Origin: Deltaproteobacteria bacterium | Lineage (GTDB): Bacteria > Desulfobacterota > Dissulfuribacteria > Dissulfuribacterales > UBA3076 | Assembly: GCA_030618205.1 (NCBI GenBank) | Contig: JAUXDR010000009.1 | Location: 1-11,511 of the forward strand | Direction: 5' to 3' | Length of the DNA stretch: 11,511 bases | In this document: piece after piece, positions 1 through 6,370 of the stretch | Layout of the letters: each line of letters starts with the position of its first letter | How positions within the stretch are numbered: the first letter of the stretch is position 1 | Position numbers and translations under genes: made by a program | Notes under the pieces: model-generated | What the model was told of the DNA's origin: nothing | The model's input: the letters and a program-made list of their open reading frames with translations, nothing else | Database searches by the model: none

Positions 1-263
1 TCGGACAACCTGTGGAATTTCGTTTTCTGGCTTCTACTATCAGGCCGGATGATAGTGTTGGAGATCTGATCAATGACTGGGATGAAACCATAGAACCCAT
101 AACGACCCTTCAGACATCCATGGAGGCATCAGGAATTGAACCCGGAACTGTGATACCCGTTCAACTTGAGGCCACGGTAACGGAAATAGGCACCCTGGCC
201 TTGTCCCTGGTCTCAAAGGAAAAAGAACTCCGCTTTGATCTGGAATTTAATGTGCGTGGCTGA
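1..263 (+). CDS. Hsp70-family chaperone-like protein, C-terminal fragment (5' end outside window)
   Basis: The reading frame is open from the left edge (first complete codon at 3) and stops with TGA at 261-263, so only about the last 86 residues are visible. The tail has the pattern seen at the C-terminus of large bacterial Hsp70-like proteins: a segment VQLEATVTEIGTL followed by a closing RFDLEFNVRG strand. The ATPase domain lies upstream and cannot be checked here. A GTG at 12 lies inside the frame but the codons before it (G-Q-P) fit the same protein, so I do not treat it as a start. The gene sits 12 bp before a HEAT-repeat gene on the same strand, a pairing I have seen annotated for Hsp70-like genes in deltaproteobacteria, which supports the call. 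The family assignment rests on recalled sequence resemblance only. If correct, it is a cytoplasmic ATP-dependent chaperone of the divergent Hsp70 group rather than canonical DnaK. Confidence 0.72.
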   Translation, partial: GQPVEFRFLASTIRPDDSVGDLINDWDETIEPITTLQTSMEASGIEPGTVIPVQLEATVTEIGTLALSLVSKEKELRFDLEFNVRG

Positions 264-275
264 GTATATTATTCC

Positions 276-1142
276 ATGTCATCTATAGTCCCATTTGACG
301 CCCAGAAACGTCTCCTGACCCAGGCCAAGAAATATATATCTGATCCAGGACTAATAATTGCTGAAAAGGATCGGGCAATTCCTTTGCTACTGCGGGCGCT
401 CAAGCTTGGGGAGCTTAAACTCAGACGAGGAATTATCTTATTATTGGGAAGCTTTGCCAAAGAGGATATCTACTGGCCATTGCATGAGATTATGTGCGAC
501 CCGGAAGAGCCGGACGAACTAAGAGATCAGGCAGCTCTACACCTCAGCGTAATAGGACCCTTCCTGGATGACCCCCATGCCCTGATCAGAAAATTAATTG
601 CAGACCTGAAAGACCCTGATACAGATGTTAAAGTCCGTGCCATATTAGCCCTGGGCTGGGAAGGCAATATGGGAGCGGCTTTATCCCTGATTGAATGTCT
701 GTATGACCTTGATGAAGAGATACAGGAAGTCGCAGTCTGTGCGCTGTGTAACCTGAAGGACAGCCGTGTTATTGGGCTTCTGTTTGACAGGATGCAGCAT
801 TGCTCTCTGGACCAGAAAAGGGCCATCCTCTTTAATCTGTGGAGGTTCAAGGACAAGCAGAAGGAAATTACTGAAATTTATAGAAAAGAATTAGAACAAG
901 GGGAACCTTCCCTGAGACTGGACATACTCATACTCCTGGGACAACTGGACAACGATATGAGCCACGAGGAACTCTATCGCTCCTTCCTCAAAGATCCCAA
1001 TTCAAAGATAAGGGCCCTCGCCCTCGAGCGCCTGGGTGCCATGAGGTCAATAGAACTTGAGCATGTTCTCCCTTTTCTGGACGACCCTGCCATGGAGGTT
1101 AAAAGGACGGCCATAAGTATTGTCCAAAGCTATAAGAAGTAA
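276..1142 (+). CDS. HEAT-repeat protein, probable partner of the upstream Hsp70-like protein
   Basis: This is a 288-residue soluble protein made almost wholly of paired helices. HEAT-type units are clearest at residues 112-130 (DPDTDVKVRAILALGWEGN), 144-163, 240-256 (DPNSKIRALALERLGAM) and 269-287; units from about 35 to 105 are more diverged. The recurring signature is D-P followed by V/I-[KR]-x-x-A-x-x-x-L. No signal peptide, membrane segment or catalytic motif is seen. The ATG at 276 follows the Hsp70 stop by 12 bp with no good Shine-Dalgarno sequence, so translation may be coupled to the upstream gene. The gene ends in tandem stops (TAA TAG TAG, 1140-1148) and meets the convergent otsA with only 13 bp between stops. 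HEAT scaffolds usually bind proteins, so a role as chaperone cofactor or client adaptor is an inference from position. A PBS-lyase-type HEAT repeat annotation would be an equivalent description. Confidence 0.78.
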   Translation: MSSIVPFDAQKRLLTQAKKYISDPGLIIAEKDRAIPLLLRALKLGELKLRRGIILLLGSFAKEDIYWPLHEIMCDPEEPDELRDQAALHLSVIGPFLDDPHALIRKLIADLKDPDTDVKVRAILALGWEGNMGAALSLIECLYDLDEEIQEVAVCALCNLKDSRVIGLLFDRMQHCSLDQKRAILFNLWRFKDKQKEITEIYRKELEQGEPSLRLDILILLGQLDNDMSHEELYRSFLKDPNSKIRALALERLGAMRSIELEHVLPFLDDPAMEVKRTAISIVQSYKK

Positions 1143-1155
1143 TAGTAGTTACACA

Positions 1156-2637
1156 CTAATTAGATACAAGGGGAATCTCAGGCATATAATCTTCAACAGC
1201 AGGGAATGCTCGAAGGTCCTTGGCAATGGCAGCCTCTAAAAAATTGTTTACCCACCAGAAAATATTTCTGTGACGCACTACCTCCCTGAGCCTGTGCATC
1301 CTGTTATGCCTTTCCGCTTGATCCATGTGAAAGGCCTGATGAATGGCGTTGGACATCCCTTCAACATCATAGGGATTAACCATGATAGCCCCTCTATGCA
1401 ACTGGGCTGCAGCACCTGCAAACTCACTGAGAATCAGCACACCATTTTCTTCCAGGTTGCAGGCACAGTACTCTTTTGCGACCAGATTCATCCCGTCTTT
1501 CAGCGGAGTAATTATGGCGATTTCAGCCAGACGATAATAGGCCAAAAGCTCAGAGCGGTCCAGGCTTCTGTAGAGATAGTGTATCGGCACCCAGCCTGAT
1601 TGGGTAAACTGTCCATTTATTTCACCAACAAGACGGTATAGCTCTGCTCTAAGCATCTGGTATTCAGGGACCTCCTCTCTGCTGGGGACTACGACCTGAA
1701 CTAGGGTGATCTTCCCCTGAAGTTCAGGAAAACGGGAAAGCGCGTCTTTAAAGGCTTCAAGCCTCTCCGGTATCCCCTTGGTATAATCAAGCCGATCCAC
1801 ACCCAGTATCACCTGGCGATCCGGTAAAGCCTCGTGGAGGTACCATGCCATATCAGCCACCTCTTTAGATTCTGCATCCTGGGCAAAAGCATCGTAATCA
1901 ATACTGATAGGGAAGGCACCTACCCTGACCCGCTTATCTCCAACAATAACAGTAACAACAGACCCCCTTCCTGAAATCCTGATACCTGAGCTGATATGAC
2001 GAAGGCACTGGGTAAAATTCTTGCGGTCCCTCATGGTCTGAAAACCAACCAGTTCATATTCAAGGAGTGCCCTGAGGATCTGAGCCCTCCATGGTAATTT
2101 CATGAAGATGTCCGCAGGCGGAAAGGGAATGTGGAGAAAAAATCCCGTGTTCCTTTCTGTTCCAAGCTCCTTAAGGGACTGGGCCATATGCATGAGATGG
2201 TAGTCATGGACCCATATATAATCGGTCTCACTGCTGTGCTTTGTTGTAATCTCAGCGAATTTGCGGTTGACGTTCAGGTACTGCTGCCAATACCTGGGCT
2301 TAAAATTACAGCGAGTCTGTAAATCATGGAACAGGGGCCAGATAACCTCATTGGAGAATCCATAGTAGTAGTCGCCGACCTCATCGGCTGAGAGCGGTAC
2401 TGGATAGAGCCTATATCCGGCTTCACGAGACGCCGGTTCCATGAGCCCGGCAAGATCTTCGTCATCAGTCCCTCCGGACCAACCGATCCAGACCCCTCCC
2501 CTGTTCCTGAAGACCGGAGCAAGGGCAGTCACAAGGCCACCTGCACCAGGCTTTATCTCCAATCCGTCAGGTCCATGGACCAGGCGGATCGGCAAACGGT
2601 TTGAAACTGCTACTATCCTGGTACCCGGCTCTTCCAC
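1156..2637 (-). CDS. otsA: Trehalose-6-phosphate synthase (GT20)
   Basis: The 493-residue protein transfers glucose from UDP-glucose to glucose-6-phosphate, giving trehalose-6-phosphate in the cytoplasm. All GT20 landmarks are visible: VSNRLPI at 11-17, the glycine-rich loop GAGGLVTALAP at 31-41, WIGWSGG at 50-56, YYGFSN at 91-96, VHDYHL at 143-148, FLHIPFPP at 167-174, GVDRLDYTKGIPERL at 279-293, and PLKDGMNLVAKEY at 378-390. By position, Y91, D145, H169, R282, K287, D381 and E389 match the substrate-binding residues known from E. coli OtsA, so the enzyme looks intact. Length is close to the usual 470-500. The start is GTG at 2637, chosen because AGGAGG (complement of 2643-2648) sits 5 nt upstream and the conserved VSNR segment begins ten residues in. 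It is the last gene of the trehalose operon, 31 bp after otsB. A glucosylglycerol-phosphate synthase is the main alternative in this family, made less likely by the adjacent otsB and treT. Confidence 0.94.
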   Translation of the reverse strand: MEEPGTRIVAVSNRLPIRLVHGPDGLEIKPGAGGLVTALAPVFRNRGGVWIGWSGGTDDEDLAGLMEPASREAGYRLYPVPLSADEVGDYYYGFSNEVIWPLFHDLQTRCNFKPRYWQQYLNVNRKFAEITTKHSSETDYIWVHDYHLMHMAQSLKELGTERNTGFFLHIPFPPADIFMKLPWRAQILRALLEYELVGFQTMRDRKNFTQCLRHISSGIRISGRGSVVTVIVGDKRVRVGAFPISIDYDAFAQDAESKEVADMAWYLHEALPDRQVILGVDRLDYTKGIPERLEAFKDALSRFPELQGKITLVQVVVPSREEVPEYQMLRAELYRLVGEINGQFTQSGWVPIHYLYRSLDRSELLAYYRLAEIAIITPLKDGMNLVAKEYCACNLEENGVLILSEFAGAAAQLHRGAIMVNPYDVEGMSNAIHQAFHMDQAERHNRMHRLREVVRHRNIFWWVNNFLEAAIAKDLRAFPAVEDYMPEIPLVSN

Positions 2638-2650
2638 ACATTCCTCCTTT
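2638..2650 (-). promoter_or_regulatory. Ribosome binding site of otsA
   Basis: The complement of 2643-2648 reads AGGAGG, a full anti-Shine-Dalgarno match, 5 nt before the GTG at 2637. It decides the otsA start: an ATG overlapping this stretch is in a different frame and cannot give the OtsA N-terminus. This strong site in the short otsB-otsA gap suggests OtsA is translated independently rather than by coupling. Confidence 0.7.
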
Positions 2651-2668
2651 TCTTCTGTGTAACCAAAA

Positions 2669-3466
2669 TTATAGTCTTCTAATGTTACATGCCCGGGCCC
2701 ATTCTGAAAGAAATTGCAGGAGTTCCTCCGGAGGCTTTATCCAAAGGTCTGCTTCCGTAGTCCTTAATTCGGACCTGACCAAAACCCCGATACCCCTGCC
2801 CTTTATAGCGCGAAAGGCGTCCTCATCAGTTCTATCATCTCCGAGATATGCAACAACCATATCTGACCCTGATTCCTGAAAAATGGTCTCAACCGCTTCA
2901 CCCTTGTGACATCCCGTAGCCCTGAATTCAAGCCCACCATCAAAGCCATAGAGACCGACACCGTGCCTTTGTTCTAAAGAAGACGAGACGCTACGGACCT
3001 GTGTCAAGATCTCCTCTGCCTTCTCTGATGGGAGACCCCGCACATGGAATGCAATGCAGCCGGGCTTTAACTCACAACAGGACTCCAGGCCTGATGCTCT
3101 GGCCCAATCAAGGACCTCTTTCAAGACCTTATCTGCTTTAGCCCCAACAGGCAAAATCTTGTATGTACCGTCTGCATAAAGCCTTTCCCTGCCGTGTGAC
3201 CCCCATATCTCAGGAATGACTTGCAGTCCCAGCAGGGGCAGGAGGTCTTCCACGCTCCTTCCGCTTATTACAACGACCCTGCAACCACCAGTAACTATTA
3301 TTTTTTCAAGGATCTTCCTTACCCCAAAATACGGCACCGCCTTATCCCGCTCCACTCTGAAGGGGGCAAGCGTGCCATCATAGTCAAGGAGTAAGGCCCT
3401 GTTTTTACTTTTTGTCAATAAATCCCAAAACAATAAAATGTCCAGTCCTGGAGAAAGGACTCTCAT
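2669..3466 (-). CDS. otsB: Trehalose-6-phosphate phosphatase (HAD superfamily)
   Basis: The 265-residue cytosolic enzyme removes phosphate from trehalose-6-phosphate, completing the OtsA/OtsB route. HAD motif I is LLDYDGTLAPF at 26-36, with D28 as predicted nucleophile and D30 as acid/base. Motif II is VISGRS at 66-71, the GSHGRE segment (usually GNHG-E) is at 89-94, and the Mg2+-binding motif IV GDDRTDEDAF is at 209-218. Cap-domain residues lie between them; the length matches the family's usual 240-280. The ATG at 3466 shares one base with the treT stop (TAATG), so translation is probably coupled by re-initiation; no separate strong ribosome site is seen. The N-terminal extension before motif I is about 25 residues, normal for this family. 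The adjacent otsA makes trehalose-6-phosphate the likely substrate. Confidence 0.92.
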   Translation of the reverse strand: MRVLSPGLDILLFWDLLTKSKNRALLLDYDGTLAPFRVERDKAVPYFGVRKILEKIIVTGGCRVVVISGRSVEDLLPLLGLQVIPEIWGSHGRERLYADGTYKILPVGAKADKVLKEVLDWARASGLESCCELKPGCIAFHVRGLPSEKAEEILTQVRSVSSSLEQRHGVGLYGFDGGLEFRATGCHKGEAVETIFQESGSDMVVAYLGDDRTDEDAFRAIKGRGIGVLVRSELRTTEADLWIKPPEELLQFLSEWARACNIRRL

Positions 3467-4704
3467 TATACCATCTCTATCCGGTCTTCAAGATTATGAA
3501 GCACACCGATCATCAATGCAAGATATTCCCTCAGATGCCGTGTCAGGAGAAAATTCTCAAGAACAAGACGCCTCGCCCTGGTGCCCATCTCTTCCAACTT
3601 ATCCTGGCGGTGCAGCAGATAACGGATGCGCAGGGCGGCGCCCTCAGGGCTTCTTACCCTGAAACCGGTAAAGTGATCTACTACCTGAAGACGAATTCCA
3701 CCCGTATCTCCTCCGATCACTGGTTTTCCTTTCCACATTGCCTCTGTGACAGTAAGTCCAAAGCCCTCCTTTATGGACTTTTGAAGCACAATATCAGAAG
3801 CCCGTTGCAAGGCATTAATAGTCCTGTGGGCATCAGGTGGAAGAAGCAGTACATGGACGTCCTCGTCGTCTTCCGCAGCCTTCCTGACCTCCTCAAGCAC
3901 CTTTTCACCCTCAGGGTCATCAGTGGCTCCGCCACCTGCCAAAACCAGTTGCAAAGGCACCATCTTCCTGGCCTGTCTGTAAGCCTCTATTACACCCAAT
4001 GGATCCTTAAATCGATCAAACCGGGAGACCTGCAAAATAAAGGGTAAATCCGGCTTCAGACCAAATTGGTCAAAGACTCCCCTGATCTCCTCTCCGGAAA
4101 GATCAATGTTTTTTTCGCTCAGGGGATCTATGCTGGGGGCGATCAGGTATTGGGGATGAGGCAGGAGTTGAGCAAACTGCGCCAGGGAAAAAATACTGGC
4201 ATCATAGTCATGTATCCAGTTTTTTAAATACTTCCATACCGGACGATATGGACGGCTGCAGTCTATATGGCACCTCCATACCCACTTTCCACGCCTATTG
4301 GGGCAGAAGTTGAGAAATGGCGCTGGTTGCGGATCATGTATAATGACAAAGTCAGCCTCTTCAAGGACAGGCCGAAGTTTCTCGGCATTCTCCGCGTTAA
4401 CGGTTTCATAGGCCTCCAGCATGGCCTCGGACAGTTCTATTGGAAAGCCCTGGATGGCATTGTGAAACCCCTTGGTACATTGATAAAAATCAGGGCTACC
4501 CTCCAATACTTCCCACTTCACATCAAGACCCAGGGCCTCCATCATCGGAACCAGTTTTCTGAGGATCTCAGCCACTCCTCCACCTTCCTTGGTGGAATTT
4601 ACATGAACAACCTTCATGCCTTTGAGGAGAGCAGCCAACTGGCAAAGGTGATTTACTACGTCCCGGCCTGCAACTTCTGCATAGCGGTCAAGGAGTTCGT
4701 TCAT
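3466..4704 (-). CDS. treT: Trehalose glycosyltransferring synthase (TreT-type, GT4)
   Basis: The 412-residue GT-B glycosyltransferase most resembles TreT, which joins NDP-glucose and free glucose into trehalose in one reversible step without a phosphate intermediate. The N-terminal domain has the TreT-like loop VHVNSTKEGGGVAEIL (33-48), then FHNAIQG (80-86) and IIHDPQP (121-127), WVWRCHID (141-148) and PSIDPLSEKN (190-199). The C-terminal nucleotide-sugar domain has QVSRFDRFKDP (225-235), VLAGGGATDDPEG (254-266), INALQRASDIVLQKS (296-310) and the EX7E motif E313/E321 of retaining GT4 enzymes. The start at 4704 overlaps the DUF5752 stop as ATGA and has GGAGGG about 7 nt upstream, inside the end of that gene. 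It shares one base with otsB. No signal peptide is present, so it is cytoplasmic. A related alpha-glucosyl GT4 or a trehalose phosphorylase of the same fold is possible but less likely. Confidence 0.86.
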   Translation of the reverse strand: MNELLDRYAEVAGRDVVNHLCQLAALLKGMKVVHVNSTKEGGGVAEILRKLVPMMEALGLDVKWEVLEGSPDFYQCTKGFHNAIQGFPIELSEAMLEAYETVNAENAEKLRPVLEEADFVIIHDPQPAPFLNFCPNRRGKWVWRCHIDCSRPYRPVWKYLKNWIHDYDASIFSLAQFAQLLPHPQYLIAPSIDPLSEKNIDLSGEEIRGVFDQFGLKPDLPFILQVSRFDRFKDPLGVIEAYRQARKMVPLQLVLAGGGATDDPEGEKVLEEVRKAAEDDEDVHVLLLPPDAHRTINALQRASDIVLQKSIKEGFGLTVTEAMWKGKPVIGGDTGGIRLQVVDHFTGFRVRSPEGAALRIRYLLHRQDKLEEMGTRARRLVLENFLLTRHLREYLALMIGVLHNLEDRIEMV

Positions 4705-5390
4705 GAGTTCCCTCCGCCGAAGTATTCCTCCAGCACCTTGGTGACCGTAAAACGCAGTTCTTTCAGAGAAGAAAAGAATGGATCAACAGCCCTGAGCTTA
4801 AGCCTGAGATCATTATATGTGTCACCCCACCCTGTCAACCAGGCGCTAAAGTCATCACTCCTGTCTTCCGTCCTCTTCCGGGCATCTATGAAGTGGTAAA
4901 ATATGCTACCGATGGTCATTTCCGGCACTCCGGAAGGCAAATCTGACGGTATCTCCAGATAACGTCCGGTATCCAATACCACTATCTGGGAGCGGACAAA
5001 ATGAAATTGCTCATCGGCCCTTGTCCAGGGCACAAATTCATTCTCGTACAGCCTGTCTTCTACCCGTTCCACCAACTCCTGCCTGACAGACTCAATATCT
5101 TCATAGTCAGTAGGGTCAATAACACTCAGCTTCTCTGCCAAGGCCTTTTCGTTAAGACGATGGTATACCCAAGCTGCAAAATCGTTACTATACTCAGGTT
5201 CATCGAACTGGGGTTCTAAAAAACGTCCCCAGAAGTGATGATATATGCTGCCCTCTGGAACTCTCAGCAGCCCTTCCTTAAATTCTCTCAAGTTTTGGGC
5301 CCTGTAACCAGTGGCCATGGATACAAGTGCGCAATCCCTTATGTTGAAGGGTTGAGTAAGCGGACTTTTGTCATCAGCTTGTTCAGCCAT
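4701..5390 (-). CDS. DUF5752-family protein, two-fold internal repeat, first gene of trehalose operon
   Basis: The 229-residue soluble protein of unknown function matches my recollection of the DUF5752 family, often found beside TreT-type synthases. It contains two similar halves of about 100 residues. The first has DCALVSMATG (19-28), SIYHHFWGRF (48-57), NDFAAWV (69-75), LAEKLSVIDP (84-93) and RQELVERVEDRL (103-114). The second has SQIVVLDTG (134-142), SIFYHFIDARKR (162-173), DDFSAWL (179-185), LRLKLRAVDP (195-204) and a closing KVLEEYF (218-224). No signal peptide, membrane segment or known catalytic motif is seen; the histidines of the two S-I-[YF]-x-H-F motifs and the aromatic/acidic DF-x-W motifs are the conserved candidates for a binding site. 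The ATG at 5390 follows AGGAGGT with 8 nt spacing. It overlaps treT by 4 bp (ATGA), which suggests coupled, roughly balanced production with TreT. A regulatory or complex-forming role for TreT is inference. Confidence 0.8.
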   Translation of the reverse strand: MAEQADDKSPLTQPFNIRDCALVSMATGYRAQNLREFKEGLLRVPEGSIYHHFWGRFLEPQFDEPEYSNDFAAWVYHRLNEKALAEKLSVIDPTDYEDIESVRQELVERVEDRLYENEFVPWTRADEQFHFVRSQIVVLDTGRYLEIPSDLPSGVPEMTIGSIFYHFIDARKRTEDRSDDFSAWLTGWGDTYNDLRLKLRAVDPFFSSLKELRFTVTKVLEEYFGGGNS

Positions 5391-5435
5391 GCCAAGGGAC
5401 CTCCTTTAGTCTTTCCTTAATATCAGAACAGCGCA

Positions 5436-5471
5436 TAGTGCTACTATATCCACTTTCCCTTAAGCAGGCAA
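5436..5471 (-). promoter_or_regulatory. Sigma70-like promoter of the trehalose operon
   Basis: Read on the minus strand, TTGCCT (complement of 5466-5471) is followed after exactly 17 bp by TATAGT (complement of 5443-5448). The -10 box matches 5 of 6 and the -35 box 4 of 6 consensus bases. Transcription would begin near 5436 and give a leader of about 45 nt before the DUF5752 start. A short inverted repeat, ATAGT-gct-ACTAT (5435-5447), overlaps the -10 box and start point and could be an operator. Function is inferred from sequence only. Confidence 0.55.
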
Positions 5472-5526
5472 ATAAAGAGACTATGCTGTTTCGAGAGAAC
5501 CGTATCCAAAAACCTTGCTTGTCCAT

Positions 5527-5538
5527 TGAAAATTTTCA
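5527..5538. promoter_or_regulatory. Perfect 12-bp palindrome in the divergent hsp20/trehalose promoter region
   Basis: TGAAAATTTTCA at 5527-5538 is fully self-complementary. It lies 12 bp upstream of the candidate hsp20 -35 box (5551-5556) and about 55 bp upstream of the trehalose -35 box, where a dimeric regulator could affect both directions. It does not match the CIRCE element. It may instead be an AT-rich UP-like element that is palindromic by chance. Confidence 0.35.
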
Positions 5539-5550
5539 GGTAAAAATTTC

Positions 5551-5578
5551 TTGACTTAAAGAACATCGAACTTATTTT
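5551..5578 (+). promoter_or_regulatory. Candidate hsp20 promoter
   Basis: TTGACT (5551-5556, 5 of 6) and TATTTT (5573-5578, 4 of 6) are 16 bp apart and about 50 bp upstream of the hsp20 start. The preceding C makes CTTGAC, close to the CTTGAA -35 element of heat-shock sigma32 promoters, but no CCCCAT-like -10 is seen, so the sigma factor is undecided. Confidence 0.4.
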
Positions 5579-5626
5579 TTTCCTGAGATCTATTTGACTG
5601 CATTTAAAGCAAAGGAGGAGTATACC

Positions 5627-6064
5627 ATGTTTGAAATTACACCTTGGAGACCATTACGTGAGCTGAGCAATCTTAGAAGGGAGATGGAGGACCTTTGGGG
5701 GAATTTGGCCGGTGAAAGAGAATTTCTGCCTATGAAAGGGGAATGGATGCCTGCTTTGGATGTATCAGAGACCAAGGATTCCCTTATTGTAAAAGCCGAA
5801 ATTCCGGGCATGGAACCCAAAGATGTTGACATATCTCTCTCTGGTGACCTTCTGACAATAAAGGGGGAAAAGAAACAAAAAACCGAGGAAAAAAAAGAAA
5901 ACTTCCATCGCATTGAGACCCGCTACGGAGCCTTTTCCAGGACCATCAGAGTTCCTGTGTCAGTGGATTCCGACAAAATAGAAGCATCTTACGACAACGG
6001 GGTCTTAAAAATTGTCCTCCCCAAAAAGGAAGAGGTAAAGGCAAAACAGATCGAAATCAAGTAA
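5627..6064 (+). CDS. Small heat-shock protein, Hsp20 / alpha-crystallin family
   Basis: The 145-residue cytosolic chaperone binds unfolding proteins without ATP and holds them for refolding by Hsp70. A short N-terminal arm (residues 1-40, with MFEITPWRPLRELSNLRREM typical of the family) precedes the alpha-crystallin domain at about 41-132. Landmarks are MPALDVSETKDSLIVKAEIPG at 41-61 (key residues P42, D45, E48, E58, P60, G61), the ALPG-like closing motif A-x-x-x-N-G-V-L at 120-127, KIVLPK at 128-133, and a C-terminal I-x-I (I142, I144) used for oligomer assembly. The ATG at 5627 is preferred over an upstream in-frame TTG at 5594 because AGGAGG (5613-5618) stands 8 nt before it and the family begins with this M-F-x-I-x-P. 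It is divergent from the trehalose operon and followed directly by a large hairpin. Confidence 0.96.
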   Translation: MFEITPWRPLRELSNLRREMEDLWGNLAGEREFLPMKGEWMPALDVSETKDSLIVKAEIPGMEPKDVDISLSGDLLTIKGEKKQKTEEKKENFHRIETRYGAFSRTIRVPVSVDSDKIEASYDNGVLKIVLPKKEEVKAKQIEIK

Positions 6065-6166
6065 GCGTTCACAGGGCACCGCATCTGCTTTGTTGCCGGG
6101 CACTTGAAGTACAGGGAGTACGTCTGCGTACCTGTACGCCTCGCATCTGCAGCACCCTGTGAATGC
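6065..6166 (+). repeat. Composite inverted-repeat structure directly after hsp20
   Basis: Outer arms GCGTTCACAGGG (6065-6076) and CCCTGTGAATGC (6155-6166) pair over 12 bases with one G-U. Inside is a second hairpin: GTACAG (6109-6114) with CTGTAC (6132-6137) and GTACG (6118-6122) with CGTAC (6127-6131), closing on a TCTG loop with a GGA bulge on the left arm. A 9-bp direct repeat, CGCATCTGC, occurs at 6080-6088 and 6142-6150. The element begins at the base after the hsp20 stop, so it will form the 3' end of that mRNA or lie in read-through RNA. No U-run follows the outer arm, so it is not a canonical intrinsic terminator; it could be an mRNA-stabilising 3' hairpin, a REP/MITE-like palindrome, or a protein-binding site. 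Confidence 0.6.
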
Positions 6167-6370
6167 TCACAGTTCGGTGGGTTGCGGTAAAACAGAGGAC
6201 GTTGTAATCCCGTGAACGGTTACGAATTTTTCTACCTGCGCGGTTACTTGTGAATTTTTCGTTTAGGAATATTGTATTTTGTGCATACATAATAGCACCG
6301 ACATAACAAGGCGTCAAGTGGTTCTGCAGGCAAACGCAATTGTGGGTGATCAGGGGTTAGTGCCGGAAAT
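6167..6370 (+). promoter_or_regulatory. Leader/promoter region of the octahaem cytochrome gene with imperfect direct repeats
   Basis: I see no convincing gene here. Two related blocks occur: CGGTTAC-GAATTTTTC at 6217-6232 and CGGTTAC-TTGT-GAATTTTTC at 6241-6260, differing by a 4-nt insert and starting 24 bp apart. A weak sigma70-like promoter, TTGTGA (6248-6253), 16 bp, TATTGT (6270-6275), overlaps the second block, so the repeats may be operator half-sites for the cytochrome gene. An alternative -10 is CATAAT at 6288-6293. No strong ribosome site precedes the ATG at 6371. All regulatory readings are low certainty. Confidence 0.3.

Noticed and set aside
3412..4047. Long plus-strand reading frame (211 codons) antisense to otsB/treT
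   Set aside because: The opposite strand carries full TreT and OtsB motifs with overlapping start and stop codons. The antisense frame has no recognisable domain or ribosome site and is a shadow.
4267..4899. Plus-strand reading frame (210 codons) antisense to treT/DUF5752
   Set aside because: It crosses the treT-DUF5752 junction with no known motif, whereas the minus-strand frames show conserved families and coupled start/stop.
5594..5626. Upstream TTG start for hsp20, adding 11 residues
   Set aside because: The added residues include the ribosome binding site itself (AGGAGG at 5613-5618), and the ATG at 5627 gives the typical family N-terminus.
5401..5626. CIRCE (HrcA) operator upstream of hsp20
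   Set aside because: No TTAGCACTC-N9-GAGTGCTAA-like pair is present; the palindrome found is different and AT-rich.
6296..6368. Integron attC-like site (AACAAGGCGTCAAG ... GGGGTTAGTG)
   Set aside because: The left half superficially resembles an attC arm, but the right core GTTAGTG does not fit GTTRRRY, there is no complementary CTTGA arm, and no integrase or cassette array is present.
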